A DNA stretch of 64,000 nucleotides from positions 2,976,001 through 3,040,000 of the forward strand of contig NZ_CP039290.1 in NCBI RefSeq assembly GCF_004798705.1. The letters run 5' to 3'. This DNA comes from Arthrobacter sp. PAMC25564 (GTDB lineage Bacteria > Actinomycetota > Actinomycetes > Actinomycetales > Micrococcaceae). The position numbers were made by a program, and so were the translations under genes. Shown here in pieces: positions 53,411 to 62,231 of this stretch. The notes beneath the pieces were generated by a model. That model worked only from the letters and a program-made list of their open reading frames with translations, made no database searches and was not told the DNA's origin. Each line of letters begins with the position of its first letter. Positions within the stretch are counted from its first letter, which is position 1.

Positions 53411-53732
53411 GATCCGGCCCTCCTAACAGTCCACTCACAGATCCGCACGTTCCGGCAGCAGGATTCGGCCGGCTCCATGATTGCGGAAGATGCTTTCCGG
53501 TAGAGGACGGGCAACCGCGCCACCACAGGGCAGGCAGGAAATGCTGCTCAGGGGCCGATCTGAGGCTGTTTCATGTGCGGAAGGCCCTGGTGGGGGCTTC
53601 CGCACACCCGGCACCAAGAATCCCCCTTATGCCCGGCTGAACAGCCCAGTCATTCTGCGACCCACACCCGCAAACAAAAGTAGGCGCGTTGCGTAAGCCT
53701 AGGTCCGGGCGCAGCAACCGACCGATTGGATT
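53411..53732. other. Non-coding 322 bp, nothing recognised
   Basis: The segment between the coupling-protein fragment and the SDR pseudogene has no frame with family similarity, no hairpin and no obvious promoter. Confidence 0.35.
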
Positions 53733-54489
53733 TCAGATGGCGGTGTATCCTCCGTCGGCGTTGATAATGGATCCCGTCAGTGCGGAGGAGGCATCACTCG
53801 ACAGGAACAGAACAACGTTCGCGATCTCGTCCGGTCGGAGCAGTCGTCCGATAGGTTGCCTGGAAATCATCTGCGAGCGGGTCTCTTCGGGGAGTTGCGC
53901 CAGCAGCGGCGTGTCCACGTAACCCGGTGACACCGCATTGAAGCGGATCCCCTCCCGGGCATAGGTCAGCGGACCGGGTGAAGTTCGCTACGGCGGCTTT
54001 CGCTGCAGAGTAGGCATTGCTGTTCGCCTGGCCCACGTGGGCAAGAATCGAGGCCATGTTGATCACCGACGCGGTCCGGGGTTCTGCGGCTTCCCTGCGG
54101 AGCCCCAGGATCGTTGCGACAGCCCACTTGTTGCAGATGGCAACACCCGTGAGGTCGACGTCGATGACACGTTGCCAATTGGACATGTCGAGTTCGTGAA
54201 GCGGTGTTTTCACCTCGGGAATGCCGGCGTTGGCTACCAGGATGTCCAGGCCTCCAAAGGCGCGCGCAGCGCCTTCCATCAGACCGCGCACCGAAGGTTC
54301 ATCGGTGACATCCGTGCGAATGAATTCGGCTCTGCCCCCACGGGCTGTTATGTCATCGACAATCCTCGGAACGCTGCTTCCGATATCGCCGATGGTGACC
54401 GCAGCACCGGCATCGGCAAGTTTGCGGGCTATGGCTTCGCCGATTCCGGAAGCCCCACCCGTCACGACCGCGGATCTACCATTGAGCAT
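53733..54489 (-). pseudogene. Short-chain dehydrogenase with one frameshift
   Basis: ATG 54489 starts a good classical SDR: TGGASGIGEAIA, RTDVTDEPSV, LVANAGIPE, INMASILAHVGQANSNAYSAAK with the catalytic YxxxK. Near 53968 the frame is lost by a one-base change (after ANFTRSA), and the natural ending is found in another frame: YAREGIRFNAVSPGYVDTP, GSIINADGGYTAI with TGA/TAA at 53733. A single indel separates it from a functional gene of about 250 codons, so inactivation is recent or a sequencing error. Confidence 0.85.
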
Positions 54490-54548
54490 CCTGTTTCCTT
54501 ACTCCTTCGAATCTTCGGCTGGGCGTCCTGTCAGGACCGGTAGGGGTC

Positions 54549-54870
54549 TCAGACGCCGGCCACTCGCGGTACGCCGCGGCCGGCTGCGAGCTTGGTGATG
54601 TCCCTTCCGGCCGGTAGCCGAATACCAGGGCGGGGCCGGGAATGGCGGTTCCCTCTTCGGTGGTGACTTCGCAGCGTTCGTTAACGCCGATGCCTGCGAA
54701 GGTGCCCAGATCGCCCATCTGGATCTTGGCGGCATAGTAGGGGCCCTTGCCGACCGGGGCAAGGTTGGGGTTCGGTTTGTGTTCCATGTCGCCGCGGAAG
54801 TGGTTGTAGAGCAGCCTGACCGGCAGCACGCGCGGCCGATCGTCATTCGGCCGTCGATCTTCGAACACGG
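54549..54870 (-). pseudogene. C-terminal remnant of a KstD-like flavoprotein
   Basis: The reading HKPNPNLAPVGKGPYYAAKI, GDLGTFAGIGVNERCEV matches the C-terminal region of the two intact flavoproteins in this window (compare NTPNPSLRPLEKGPFYAVRI). The essential AGNDxxSVMGxxYPxxG block is deleted: AIPG joins PALVFGYR directly. After a frameshift the end reads RDITKLAAGRGVPRVAGV, TGA at 54549-54551. This remnant, next to an SDR pseudogene, repeats the gene pairing of the 34-44 kb cluster. Confidence 0.75.
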
Positions 54871-55038
54871 GCAGGGCGCGTTCTGCGCACAGCGCCCAGA
54901 GTGCTGCCGCCTTGTGAGTAGGGGACTCCGGGTTGGCCCACGAATCCTATGGTGATTCGGCTATGCCTCCATCGAACCTCTAGTTGAAGTGACCGAACAA
55001 CCTTCTGTTGCAATGACCGCTTGAACCTGCCGCCCTAT

Positions 55039-55632
55039 GTGCCAACCGCGACCTCCCCCGGCGTTCACGGTGGCATCCCAGCGGTAGATGGCAGCATGGA
55101 GGCATGACTCCTGCTCACGTTTTTTCCGGCTTCTTCCGGCGTCCCCAGCCCATCAAACCCCAGGCCGGTCAAGAATCGGTGTGGGACTACCCGCGGCCAC
55201 CAAGGGTCGAGCCTCGATCCGACCGGGTCACCGTCCGGCTTGGCGGGCAGCTGATTGCCGACACCACCGATGCAGTGCGCGTCCTGGAGACGAGTCATCC
55301 CCCCTGTCTACTACTTGCCATTGGACGCATTCCCTGCCGGTGTGCTCGTCCCGGTCGAGGGCACCAGCTTCTGCGAGTTCAAGGGAGAAGCGCACTACTT
55401 CGACGTCGTTGCCGGCGGAGTCGTAGCTGCCCGTGCCGGGTGGACCTACCCGGAACCCACCCGGGGTTTCGAGGCGCTCAGTACCCGAGTGGCCCTATAC
55501 CCGGATCACATGGACTCCTGTGAGGTCAACGGCGAGCAAGTGACCTTCCAGGATGGTGACTTCTACGGCGGCTGGATCACCACGCAAATCGTTGGTCCGT
55601 TCAAGGGTGGCCCGGGCACGGCCGGGTGGTGA
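55039..55632 (+). repeat. DUF427 gene repeat, copy 2 of 2
   Basis: 594 bp nearly identical to 13854-14445. Differences include an extra C in the C-run near 55053 and another at 55299-55304, plus a few substitutions (for example CCAACCGCG against CCAACCGAG). Flanks are unrelated to those of copy 1. Confidence 0.9.
55104..55632 (+). pseudogene. DUF427 protein, frameshifted duplicate
   Basis: ATG 55104 reads MTPAHVFSGFFRRPQPI and stays parallel to the intact copy up to LETSHPP. A run of six C (55299-55304) replaces the five C of copy 1 and shifts the frame, giving an early stop near 55523; the true C-terminal half continues in another frame to TGA at 55630-55632. One base separates it from function. 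Confidence 0.85.
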
Positions 55633-56067
55633 GCACATCGCTCCAGCGCCGGCAAGACTTGCCCCTGACTTTGCGTCTGGTGGCTCCGTAGATGGTTCGG
55701 CGTACGGGCGGTACAGCCAGAGCAACTAGTAGCATCGACAAATGGCACAATCGGCGCTCGCGCAGTGATCCTCGGTGGAACAGTGGCAACGGGTGTCGAC
55801 ATTGCAGAGCTCTTTCAGCGGATGGGTTGGGCTGTTGATCAACCGGTCGCGATCCCGCTCGTATTCCCTCCCACCACGCTGGATAAGGGGTGCGGTTCCA
55901 TGCCATCGATCGAAGCGACCCGAGGGGCTAGCCCGTCTGATTGGGCACGGCGCGAATCTGGGACCGAGAGGGCACGGATTTGTCTTCACCATCGGGCGCG
56001 GCAACGAAGTGCAGACGGGCCCCATCGCTGCACTTGCAGACCACGTCTGGGACGCGACGTCCACGAA
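55633..56067. other. Non-coding 435 bp, nothing recognised
   Basis: Between the DUF427 copy and the truncated transposase no supported gene, RNA or hairpin was found. The open frames have no family features. Confidence 0.35.
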
Positions 56068-56437
56068 CTTTAGTTGCTGGTTGCCACCTGTCCGTTCGCA
56101 GGATATTGGCCAGCACCAGGGCATCCTGGGCATCTGATTTCTTCCGGGAAACGGCATGCCGGTCCCGGTACCGTGCCGCGGCCATGGGGTTGATCGCATA
56201 CACTTCGCGGCCGGTAGCCCGCAGCGAGGCAACGAGCAGTCCGCGGGTGGTCTCAATCGCGACCGGAGTCCTGGCCTTGTCCCCGTCACCGTGGCTGGCC
56301 AGCAGTTCGAGCAGCTGTTGGAATCCGTGGGCGTCATCAGTAATTCTGCATGATGCCCGGACCTCTCCTTCAGCGTCGACAATGGCTATGCCGTGGTGGT
56401 TTTCAGCCCAGTCAATACCGCAAAAAACGTCCATCAT
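56068..56437 (-). pseudogene. Truncated IS110-family transposase, different type
   Basis: ATG 56437 (GAAGGGACGC before it) begins DVFCGIDWAENHHGIAIVD, followed by VAIETTRGLLVASL, VYAINPMAAARYRDRH and KSDAQDALVLANILRTD, the complete N-terminal DEDD domain with Asp, Glu and two Asp. Homology stops after about 120 residues; the C-terminal serine domain is missing. Its N terminus (IDWAENHH) differs from the two full elements here (DVGK..HH), so it represents another IS110 lineage. Confidence 0.8.
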
Positions 56438-56888
56438 TGCGTCCCTTCTGTCCAGTACCCGGGTTGTGTTGATCGAGCCGGACACAGGGAGTCAGCGACC
56501 TAATGGAAGTGCTCGAGGGCTCGGCATCTGATTAGCAGTTCTTCCCCCGTGGATACTGGCCGGGGATCGGGTCTTATCGACAGAACTCTGAGGTCCGTGT
56601 TCTCGGTGGGGATCTGATCCTGGCAGTACGGCTCTGACACCTAGATTATGGTCTGTGCGTCGAGGGAGCCCGAGGACGATCTTTTTCTAGAACTCGGAGT
56701 CCGGGTAACGGGAAGACCTTGCTGGCCCCCTCTCATCCCATTAGGTAACGGGGGAAGTCAGACGCAGCTTCAGCGCTGGCCGGCCGGGAACCTCGTGCGT
56801 GGCTCCCCCGCTCCGTGGGCTTGCCCCTGTTGGACTTGTGCATATCGGATGTATCGTTGACTATCGTTCGCGACTCGCAGAGGAGAGC
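56438..56888. other. Intergenic 451 bp, promoter region of padR
   Basis: No coding sequence is supported. The last 50 bp show a repeated TATCGTT (56852-56858 and 56862-56868), which could be a PadR contact or a promoter feature. The rest shows nothing recognisable. Confidence 0.35.
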
Positions 56889-57434
56889 ATGATGCGTAAT
56901 TCGTACCCGGCGGGCGGATTTGGCGGCCCCAACATCGACGGCATGTGGCAGGCCGTCGAGGAGTTGCGTTCAAGGTTTGAGAAGCGCTCGGGCACTCGCG
57001 CAGGCCGAGGCGAAGTGCGGTCGGCCATACTGGCCCTGCTCGCGGAGCGGCCGATGCACGGCTACCAGATCATCCATGAAATCGAGGAGCGCAGCGGTGG
57101 CAGCTGGAAGCCGAGTGCCGGCTCCGTCTACCCAACGCTGCAGCTGCTGGCCGATGAGGGGTTCATCAGTGCCGAGGAATCCAACGGCCGCAAGATCTAC
57201 TCGCTGACTGAAGCCGGACGGGAAGATGCAGCTGGTGCCGATGCGTCAGCGCTCTGGGAGTCGACGGCTCCGTCATCAGGCACAGGGTTCGCGGCGCTGC
57301 CCAAGGCCGGCATCGAGCTCGCGCAGGCCGCGTCCCAGGTGGGCCGCACAGGCTCGCCGAAGCAGGTACAGGAGGCCGTAATGGTGCTCGACGAGGCACG
57401 CCGTCGGCTGTACTCAATCCTCGCCCAGGACTGA
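56889..57434 (+). CDS. PadR-family transcriptional regulator
   Basis: I use ATG 56889 (AGAGGAGAGC before it; 181 residues, MMRNSYPAGGFGGPN). The winged helix is typical: VRSAILALLAERPMHGYQIIHEIEERSGGSWKPSAGSVYPTLQLLADEGFI, then the wing YSLTEAGRE. The C-terminal helix (QEAVMVLDEARRRLYSIL) mediates dimerisation. The Gly/Pro-rich N-terminal 35 residues are usual in actinobacterial PadR proteins. It is placed 5 bp before the ABC1 kinase gene, so the two are probably cotranscribed and the kinase could be the regulated function. Confidence 0.92.
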   Translation: MMRNSYPAGGFGGPNIDGMWQAVEELRSRFEKRSGTRAGRGEVRSAILALLAERPMHGYQIIHEIEERSGGSWKPSAGSVYPTLQLLADEGFISAEESNGRKIYSLTEAGREDAAGADASALWESTAPSSGTGFAALPKAGIELAQAASQVGRTGSPKQVQEAVMVLDEARRRLYSILAQD

Positions 57435-57439
57435 CGAGG

Positions 57440-59149
57440 GTGGCGTCGGTTCGTCGGGACCGGGCAGATCCGGTACCCGGCGCCGGGGACACCCGTGCAC
57501 GGTACCGTCGCATTTTGCGCTTCGCCGCGTGGCATCTCGCGGTGACCTGGTGGTTTGAGTTGCTCCTCCCCCGCGTCGGGCTAGGCAGAATTGCCGAGCG
57601 CACTCGGGCGAGGAGGATGCGGCGCTTCGCGCAGCACTTCCACGTGCTCGCGGTGGACCTGGGCGGCCTGATGATCAAGGTTGGTCAGTTCCTGTCGTCC
57701 AGGCTCGACGTGCTTCCGCCCGAGATTACTAGAGAGCTTGAGGGACTGCAGGACGAGGTGCCCCCGGTCCCTTTCCCCGCAATCCGTGCGCTCGCCGAGG
57801 CGGAGCTGGGCGCGCTGGACCGGGTTTTCTCCTCGGTCGAGGAGACGCCAATCGCTGCCGCCTCCCTCGGGCAGGCGCACCGTGCGCAACTCCTTCCCGC
57901 CAATGCCGCCGAGGCCGGACTCGCCAGCGTGGTGTTGAAGGTGCAGCGCCCGGGCATCGACGCGATCGTCGACGTCGACCTGGCGGCACTGCGCAAAGTG
58001 GGCGGCTGGCTCCGCCACGTGCGGCTGGTGTCCGATCGCGCCGACATGCCCGCACTGGTCGAGGAGTTTGCGCAAACCAGTCTTGAGGAGATCGACTACC
58101 TGAATGAGGCAGCGAATGCAGAGCGCTTCGCGACTGATTTCGCCGACGACGACCGGGTGGGTGTGCCCGGCGTGGCATGGGAGTGGACCACCCGCCGCGT
58201 GCTCACCCTCGAAGATGTTTCGGCGATCAAGATCACGGACGCGGGCGCGCTTGCCGCGGCGGGCATCGATCCGGCCCAGGTTGCCCCGGTTTTCGCGTCG
58301 GTCATGTTCGACCAGCTGTTCACGAACGGCTTCTTTCACGCCGATCCGCACCCCGGCAATATCTTTGTCACTCCGAATACCGATTCAGCCGCAGAGCGCC
58401 CATGGAAGCTGACGTTCATCGACTTCGGCATGATGGGCGAGGTTCCGTCCCGTACTCGCAGCGGCCTGCGGAAGCTGCTGATCGCGGCCGCCTCGCGTGA
58501 CGGCAAGGGCTTGGTGACCGCGATCAGCGAGGTAGGTGTGCTGGTGCCCTCGGCCGACACGGCCGAGCTTGAGCGGGCGATGACGCATCTCTTCGCCCGG
58601 TTCGGCGGGATGGGCTTCGCAGAGCTTCGCGAGGTGGACCCGCGGGAGTTCCTTGATTTCGCGGTGGAGTTCGGCGACCTAGTTCGCTCGTTGCCGTTCC
58701 AGGTGCCGGAGAATTTCCTGCTCATCATCCGCGCGATGTCACTGACGTCGGGTGTGTGCAGTTCGTTGGACGCACGATTCAATCTATGGGACTCGGTCGA
58801 ACCTTATGCAGCACAGCTGCTGCGCGACGAGCGCGGAAACATCGTGCAGGACGTGGCACAGCAAGCGTTCGACGCCGCCGGCGTCGCCCTGCGGCTGCCG
58901 AAACGACTGGATGGGCTTGTCACCCGAGTCGAGGACGGTTCCCTATCGGTGGCCAACCCGCGCCTCGAACGGCAGGTGGCACGGCTTGACCGCACGGCAC
59001 AGCGATCGGCATCGGCACTGATATTCGGCGCCCTGCTCATCGCCGGTTCCGTGGTCCGAGGGGACGACACGGTGCTCGGCAATGTTCTGATGATCGCATC
59101 GGTGGTTCCGCTGTTGCATGGCCTGTGGATAGGGCATCGCGGCCTCTAA
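57440..59149 (+). CDS. ABC1/UbiB-family atypical protein kinase-like protein
   Basis: GTG 57440 start (569 residues; ACGAGG just upstream). UbiB hallmarks: KxGQ motif IKVGQFLSSR (about 73-82), the A-rich loop IAAASLGQAHRAQL (about 138-151), catalytic HADPHPGNIFV (about 297-307) and LTFIDFGMMGE (about 325-335). Two C-terminal TM helices (SALIFGALLIAGSVV, VLMIASVVPLLHGLWIG) anchor it. Members support quinone or lipid metabolism through ATPase activity; substrates in Actinobacteria are unclear. Confidence 0.92.
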   Translation: MASVRRDRADPVPGAGDTRARYRRILRFAAWHLAVTWWFELLLPRVGLGRIAERTRARRMRRFAQHFHVLAVDLGGLMIKVGQFLSSRLDVLPPEITRELEGLQDEVPPVPFPAIRALAEAELGALDRVFSSVEETPIAAASLGQAHRAQLLPANAAEAGLASVVLKVQRPGIDAIVDVDLAALRKVGGWLRHVRLVSDRADMPALVEEFAQTSLEEIDYLNEAANAERFATDFADDDRVGVPGVAWEWTTRRVLTLEDVSAIKITDAGALAAAGIDPAQVAPVFASVMFDQLFTNGFFHADPHPGNIFVTPNTDSAAERPWKLTFIDFGMMGEVPSRTRSGLRKLLIAAASRDGKGLVTAISEVGVLVPSADTAELERAMTHLFARFGGMGFAELREVDPREFLDFAVEFGDLVRSLPFQVPENFLLIIRAMSLTSGVCSSLDARFNLWDSVEPYAAQLLRDERGNIVQDVAQQAFDAAGVALRLPKRLDGLVTRVEDGSLSVANPRLERQVARLDRTAQRSASALIFGALLIAGSVVRGDDTVLGNVLMIASVVPLLHGLWIGHRGL

Positions 59150-59317
59150 ATGAGGTGGGGAGCCGAACCCCGGCTGTAAGTCCAGCGCCCGGTCAGCGAC
59201 ATCCATATCGCTGACGCAGCACTAACGTACGTCTAGCCTCGATCCTCCAGTGCCAAGCGCCGATCACGGACCACAGTCAGGGTGACCCGACATGGGTCGA
59301 TGTCCACACTCTAAAGC

Positions 59318-59340
59318 AAAAAATCCCTCTGACGAGGGGT
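59318..59340 (-). terminator. Rho-independent terminator (minus strand)
   Basis: On the minus strand CCCTC-GTCA-GAGGG is followed by ATTTTTT, a short GC stem with a T-run. It sits about 6 bp after the possible tRNA 3' end, the usual place for a tRNA terminator. Confidence 0.5.
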
Positions 59341-59345
59341 CATGC

Positions 59346-59369
59346 TGTGCCCGAGGTGGAACTCGAACC
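59346..59369 (-). other. Possible tRNA 3'-end fragment (candidate attachment site)
   Basis: The minus strand reads GGTTCGAGTTCC then ACCTCGGGCACA: a T-loop-like GGTTCGA, a T-arm 3' side, and an acceptor 3' strand CTCGGGC with A at the discriminator position. The matching 5' parts are absent, and position 61 would be T rather than the invariant C, so it is an imperfect match. Integrases often leave a tRNA 3' end at the distal att site. Confidence 0.33.
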
Positions 59370-59870
59370 GGGTTCCAGCCCCTGAATTTCCGCAATCCCC
59401 TGCAAAAATCCGCAATCCGGCCCAGTCCGCCAACATTACCCAACAGGCTGCATAAGCGGCCATCTGGGCGGCGCAGTTGTGTATTGCGCGCGATTTCGTT
59501 CCGATATGAAGAGAAGGGCTCCAGAATAGTCTGGAGTTATCGACTTCGACAGCACCTGCATTAGGGACCCTGCAGTTGAACTCGCACCCCTCATCGGAAC
59601 TTTCGGCATCGCCTGAGTCGCCGAGATTACACCGATAGGTACGACGGCCCCGACGAAGGCCCCTGCTAGAAATCCGAAACCCGGGCCGGCCGGTCGGCGT
59701 CGGGCCTGGCGCCGAGCGAGATTGATCGCCGCGGCAGCACGACGGCTCCCAGCAAATAGGAAAGCATTTCACGACCTATCAGCCGTCCGCTCCCACAACC
59801 GGACCGGCGCAGATGGCCATTGCCCATCCTGTAACAGATCAGGGTCGGTGAATTCCGCCGCCTGTCCTGA
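59370..59870. other. Non-coding 501 bp, nothing firm
   Basis: Open frames here lack family features. The only notable item is a stretch near 59407-59440 that resembles 34137-34170. Confidence 0.3.
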
Positions 59871-60150
59871 CGTCACCTACGCTGCTTAGGGCACCATGTC
59901 TTCCCGAACCTGGCTACTCAGGAGGGCGCCATTCATACCTCACCGGTCAGCGTCCAATGGATCACCACATCGATGGGCATGACCGCCCAGAAAACCCGCG
60001 AAGACCGGATCCTCAACGAACTGCACTCCAGCGGAGGCGACCTCCGTCGCATCTGCGACATGTTCGGCCTGAGTATCGCGGGGGTGACCGGTACTCCGCC
60101 GTCCTGACCCACCCAGGCCATAACGGCCCTACCCAGGCAACGGGCTTCCG
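59871..60150 (+). pseudogene. Fragment resembling the C terminus of an actinobacterial recombinase
   Basis: An open frame after TGA 59868-59870 reads HHVFPNLATQEGAIHTSPVS, then KTREDRILNELHSSGGDLRR, ICDMFGLSIAG; a one-base shift near 60090 continues as DRYSAVLTHPGHNGPTQATG, TGA. The DRILxExxxxGGDxRRICDxFGLS, RYxAxLxHPG pattern is one that I associate with C termini of transposon or phage tyrosine recombinases in Actinobacteria. The catalytic domain is missing. Confidence 0.42.
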
Positions 60151-60169
60151 ATGAGCTGACACAGAGCCG

Positions 60170-60811
60170 TCAGGAAGACCACCCTGCTTGCCGTCGTTTC
60201 CGGTCCCCGACAGTCCAGGCGATGAGGGCGGCGAAAACGGCCACTGCCAGGGCGGCAGAAACCCCCACCATGACGTCAATAGGCAGCAGATAGACCAGGA
60301 CGGCCCGCGTGCTGGCTTCAGCAATCAGTCCCGCACCCCAAACGGCGGAAATCTTCAGGTGCCAGCGGTGCACGGCCTGGTTGCGGTGGGATTCCCGGTC
60401 CATTTCCCCGGCGTGCTCCGGACTCCAGGTCTTGGCTGCGTCCAAAGTCAGCGGATGTCCCAGAGCGGCCAAAACCAGGAACGAAACACCCATGCCACCG
60501 GTGATGGCCGAGTCTTTGAGCAGCAGAAACCGCGGGTCACCGGTGAGGAAAGACAGGCCCAGGCCGAGTCCGAAGACGACGACCATCAGCATCGCAAACG
60601 GGTTCAGGGAATGTCCGTTGAACGCGGTCCACAACAGCCGGCAGGCAGCGGCTCCCGTCGCCGCCAGCAGTGCTGCCCAGTCCGTGGCACCGGCCAGGTG
60701 CAGGACGTAGTAGGCAGCCAGCGGTACCCCTACGTCCCAGGCCAGACCGCGGACCAGCGCACGCGTCACCAAACCCGGACGTTTCTGTCCTGAAGCCTGT
60801 TCAGCGTTCAT
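60170..60811 (-). CDS. VC0807-like multi-pass membrane protein
   Basis: A 213-residue protein from ATG 60811 with 5-6 TM helices: VPLAAYYVLHLAG, ALLAATGAAACRLLW, PFAMLMVVVFGLGLGLSFL, GMGVSFLVLAALG, and a final VMVGVSAALAVAVFAALIAW. Between helices the pattern LTGDPRFLLLKDSAITGGMG and HRNQAVHRWHLKISAVWGAGLIAEA is that of the VC0807/DUF families distantly related to septation protein A; function unknown. No operon partner is close by. Confidence 0.72.
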   Translation of the reverse strand: MNAEQASGQKRPGLVTRALVRGLAWDVGVPLAAYYVLHLAGATDWAALLAATGAAACRLLWTAFNGHSLNPFAMLMVVVFGLGLGLSFLTGDPRFLLLKDSAITGGMGVSFLVLAALGHPLTLDAAKTWSPEHAGEMDRESHRNQAVHRWHLKISAVWGAGLIAEASTRAVLVYLLPIDVMVGVSAALAVAVFAALIAWTVGDRKRRQAGWSS

Positions 60812-61369
60812 CGGGGTGCTCCATCCCTTTTCCGGATGCGGGCTCTTTCAATAGCACACCCGCTCCGGCATTCTTCCCAAGAAGACCGAGGACCATGCAG
60901 TCAGCAGCGCGATCGGGAGCATGCCGTCCGCGTCATCCCGTGCCCGAGGACGCGCTGCCCCTTTTGGGACTCCCCGCACGTCACGGCACAGTACCCGGGC
61001 TTTGGACATCCATGTAAACGACCTCCGGCCGTGACGGCATACCAAGCCTTCCCCGAGACCGGACCGGGTTCCTCACCGGCGAGGCCTCGGACCTCCCCCT
61101 GTCCTCCTCCGTGACCTGTGACCCGTGACCCGTGACCCGAAAGCATGCGCCAGTTCTGGCAACCGCATCTTATGCCGCGCACCCGTTTCCGGGGACCAGG
61201 CCCTTCCGTTGGCCGGATTCGGGGAATCGCCGCAACGGGGACCCGCCGAGATCGGTGATCACCGGAGCCGCCATCTTCAGCTTCCCCAGCCTTATGACCG
61301 CAAGCTTTATCGGCCAGCAACGCCATGCTAGGTCCGGGCAGGAAGCCTCGTCAACAGGCCGCTTTTCCC
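60812..61369. other. Non-coding 558 bp apart from a short tandem repeat
   Basis: No supported gene. It contains the GTGACCC tandem repeat described separately. The sequence is GC-rich with no clear promoter. Confidence 0.35.
61111..61138. repeat. Four tandem GTGACC(C/T) heptamers
   Basis: GTGACCT followed by three GTGACCC units in exact 7-bp register. It lies in non-coding DNA and might be a slippage tract or a set of iterated protein sites; too short to say more. Confidence 0.7.
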
Positions 61370-61676
61370 GGAGGTATTAAAGCCATGGGCATGGGCAGCG
61401 GATCCGTATTCGTACTCTTCAGCACCGAAGCGGCGTTCATCGGCTTCCTCGGCAGCGCGGTCGGCTCCGCCGCCGCCATCGGGCTCGGCACCGCCGTCAG
61501 CGGCGCTCTGGCCCGCGGACACCTCCGCGATCTGGAGGGCCTGCACATCCTGACTTTCGCTCCCGGCTCCGTGGCCGGCGTCATCCTCCTGGTCATGGCC
61601 ATCGCCTTCATCGCCGGAACGCTCCCGGCCTGGCGGGCAGCAAAACCCCATCGACGCCCTCCGCTGCGAATAAGCC
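61370..61676 (+). pseudogene. FtsX-like ABC permease, C-terminal fragment
   Basis: The frame from about 61370 reads GGIKAMGMGSGSVFVLFSTEAAFIGFLGSAVGSAAAIGLG, then a last TM (VAGVILLVMAIAFIAGTLPAWRAAK), which is the closing part of MacB/FtsX permeases (GxLKALGxxxxxVxxxFxxEAxxIG). After AAK the family ending NPIDALRCE and a stop are found one base out of frame, so the fragment is also frameshifted. The N-terminal TM, the extracellular domain and the partner ATPase are missing. Confidence 0.75.
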
Positions 61677-62028
61677 ACTCCACGGCGCTGACCGGCCTCG
61701 CGACTGGATTCAGCCGCATCGCAGGTCTCTTCCGGCGGGTGCCCATGGGGCCTCCACTCGAATTGGAAGACGTTCCGCGGGCCGGTCTGCCACCACAGAG
61801 AACTCATTTGCAGGCCCGTAGCGCTGTCCCTGAGTCCGCCGCTTCCCTCCGAGTGTCGAGAAGGACCCAACCGACGCATGGGACCAAACCGGTGACCGAT
61901 TGACCAAGCAGAATTCTCGCCAGGAGGGGTTCTTGTCAGTGCGCGACTCTGGAGCGATTGTGAGCCGCACGGACACCACTCTGAGGCCACGGCCGGCAGA
62001 TCCTGGACGCGGTCCCCGGGATCATCGG
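61677..62028. other. Non-coding 352 bp between relics
   Basis: Lies just past the mobC stop on the minus strand, where a relaxase gene would normally begin. A minus-strand ATG near 62026 starts MIP, as MobA relaxases often do, but the following sequence does not match and soon ends; I see no other feature. Confidence 0.3.
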
Positions 62029-62231
62029 CTACATCAGCCCCTCAATGGTCCGGTCAATCCGGTTTCGCGACCTCGCGAACATGGGCCAGCGCGGCCTTCG
62101 CATCCTGGGGGGTGTCCCTATGTTCTTTGTCAAGCGTTCGGGGTGGATTTTTCTGGTCTGTGTGGCAGCGGGTTTGGGGCCAGGGGGTGTTGGCTGGCGA
62201 GGATGCCTGCCAGCTGCAGGGAGCGGGAGGG

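Noticed and set aside
54977..55030. Repeated GTTGAAGTGACCG / GTTGCAATGACCG as an insertion-sequence end
   Set aside because: Resembles short repeats at IS ends, but no transposase or second end lies nearby.
61325..61903. Full membrane protein gene of 192 codons
   Set aside because: Only about 100 codons match FtsX permeases; the remainder is out-of-frame read-through after the frameshift.
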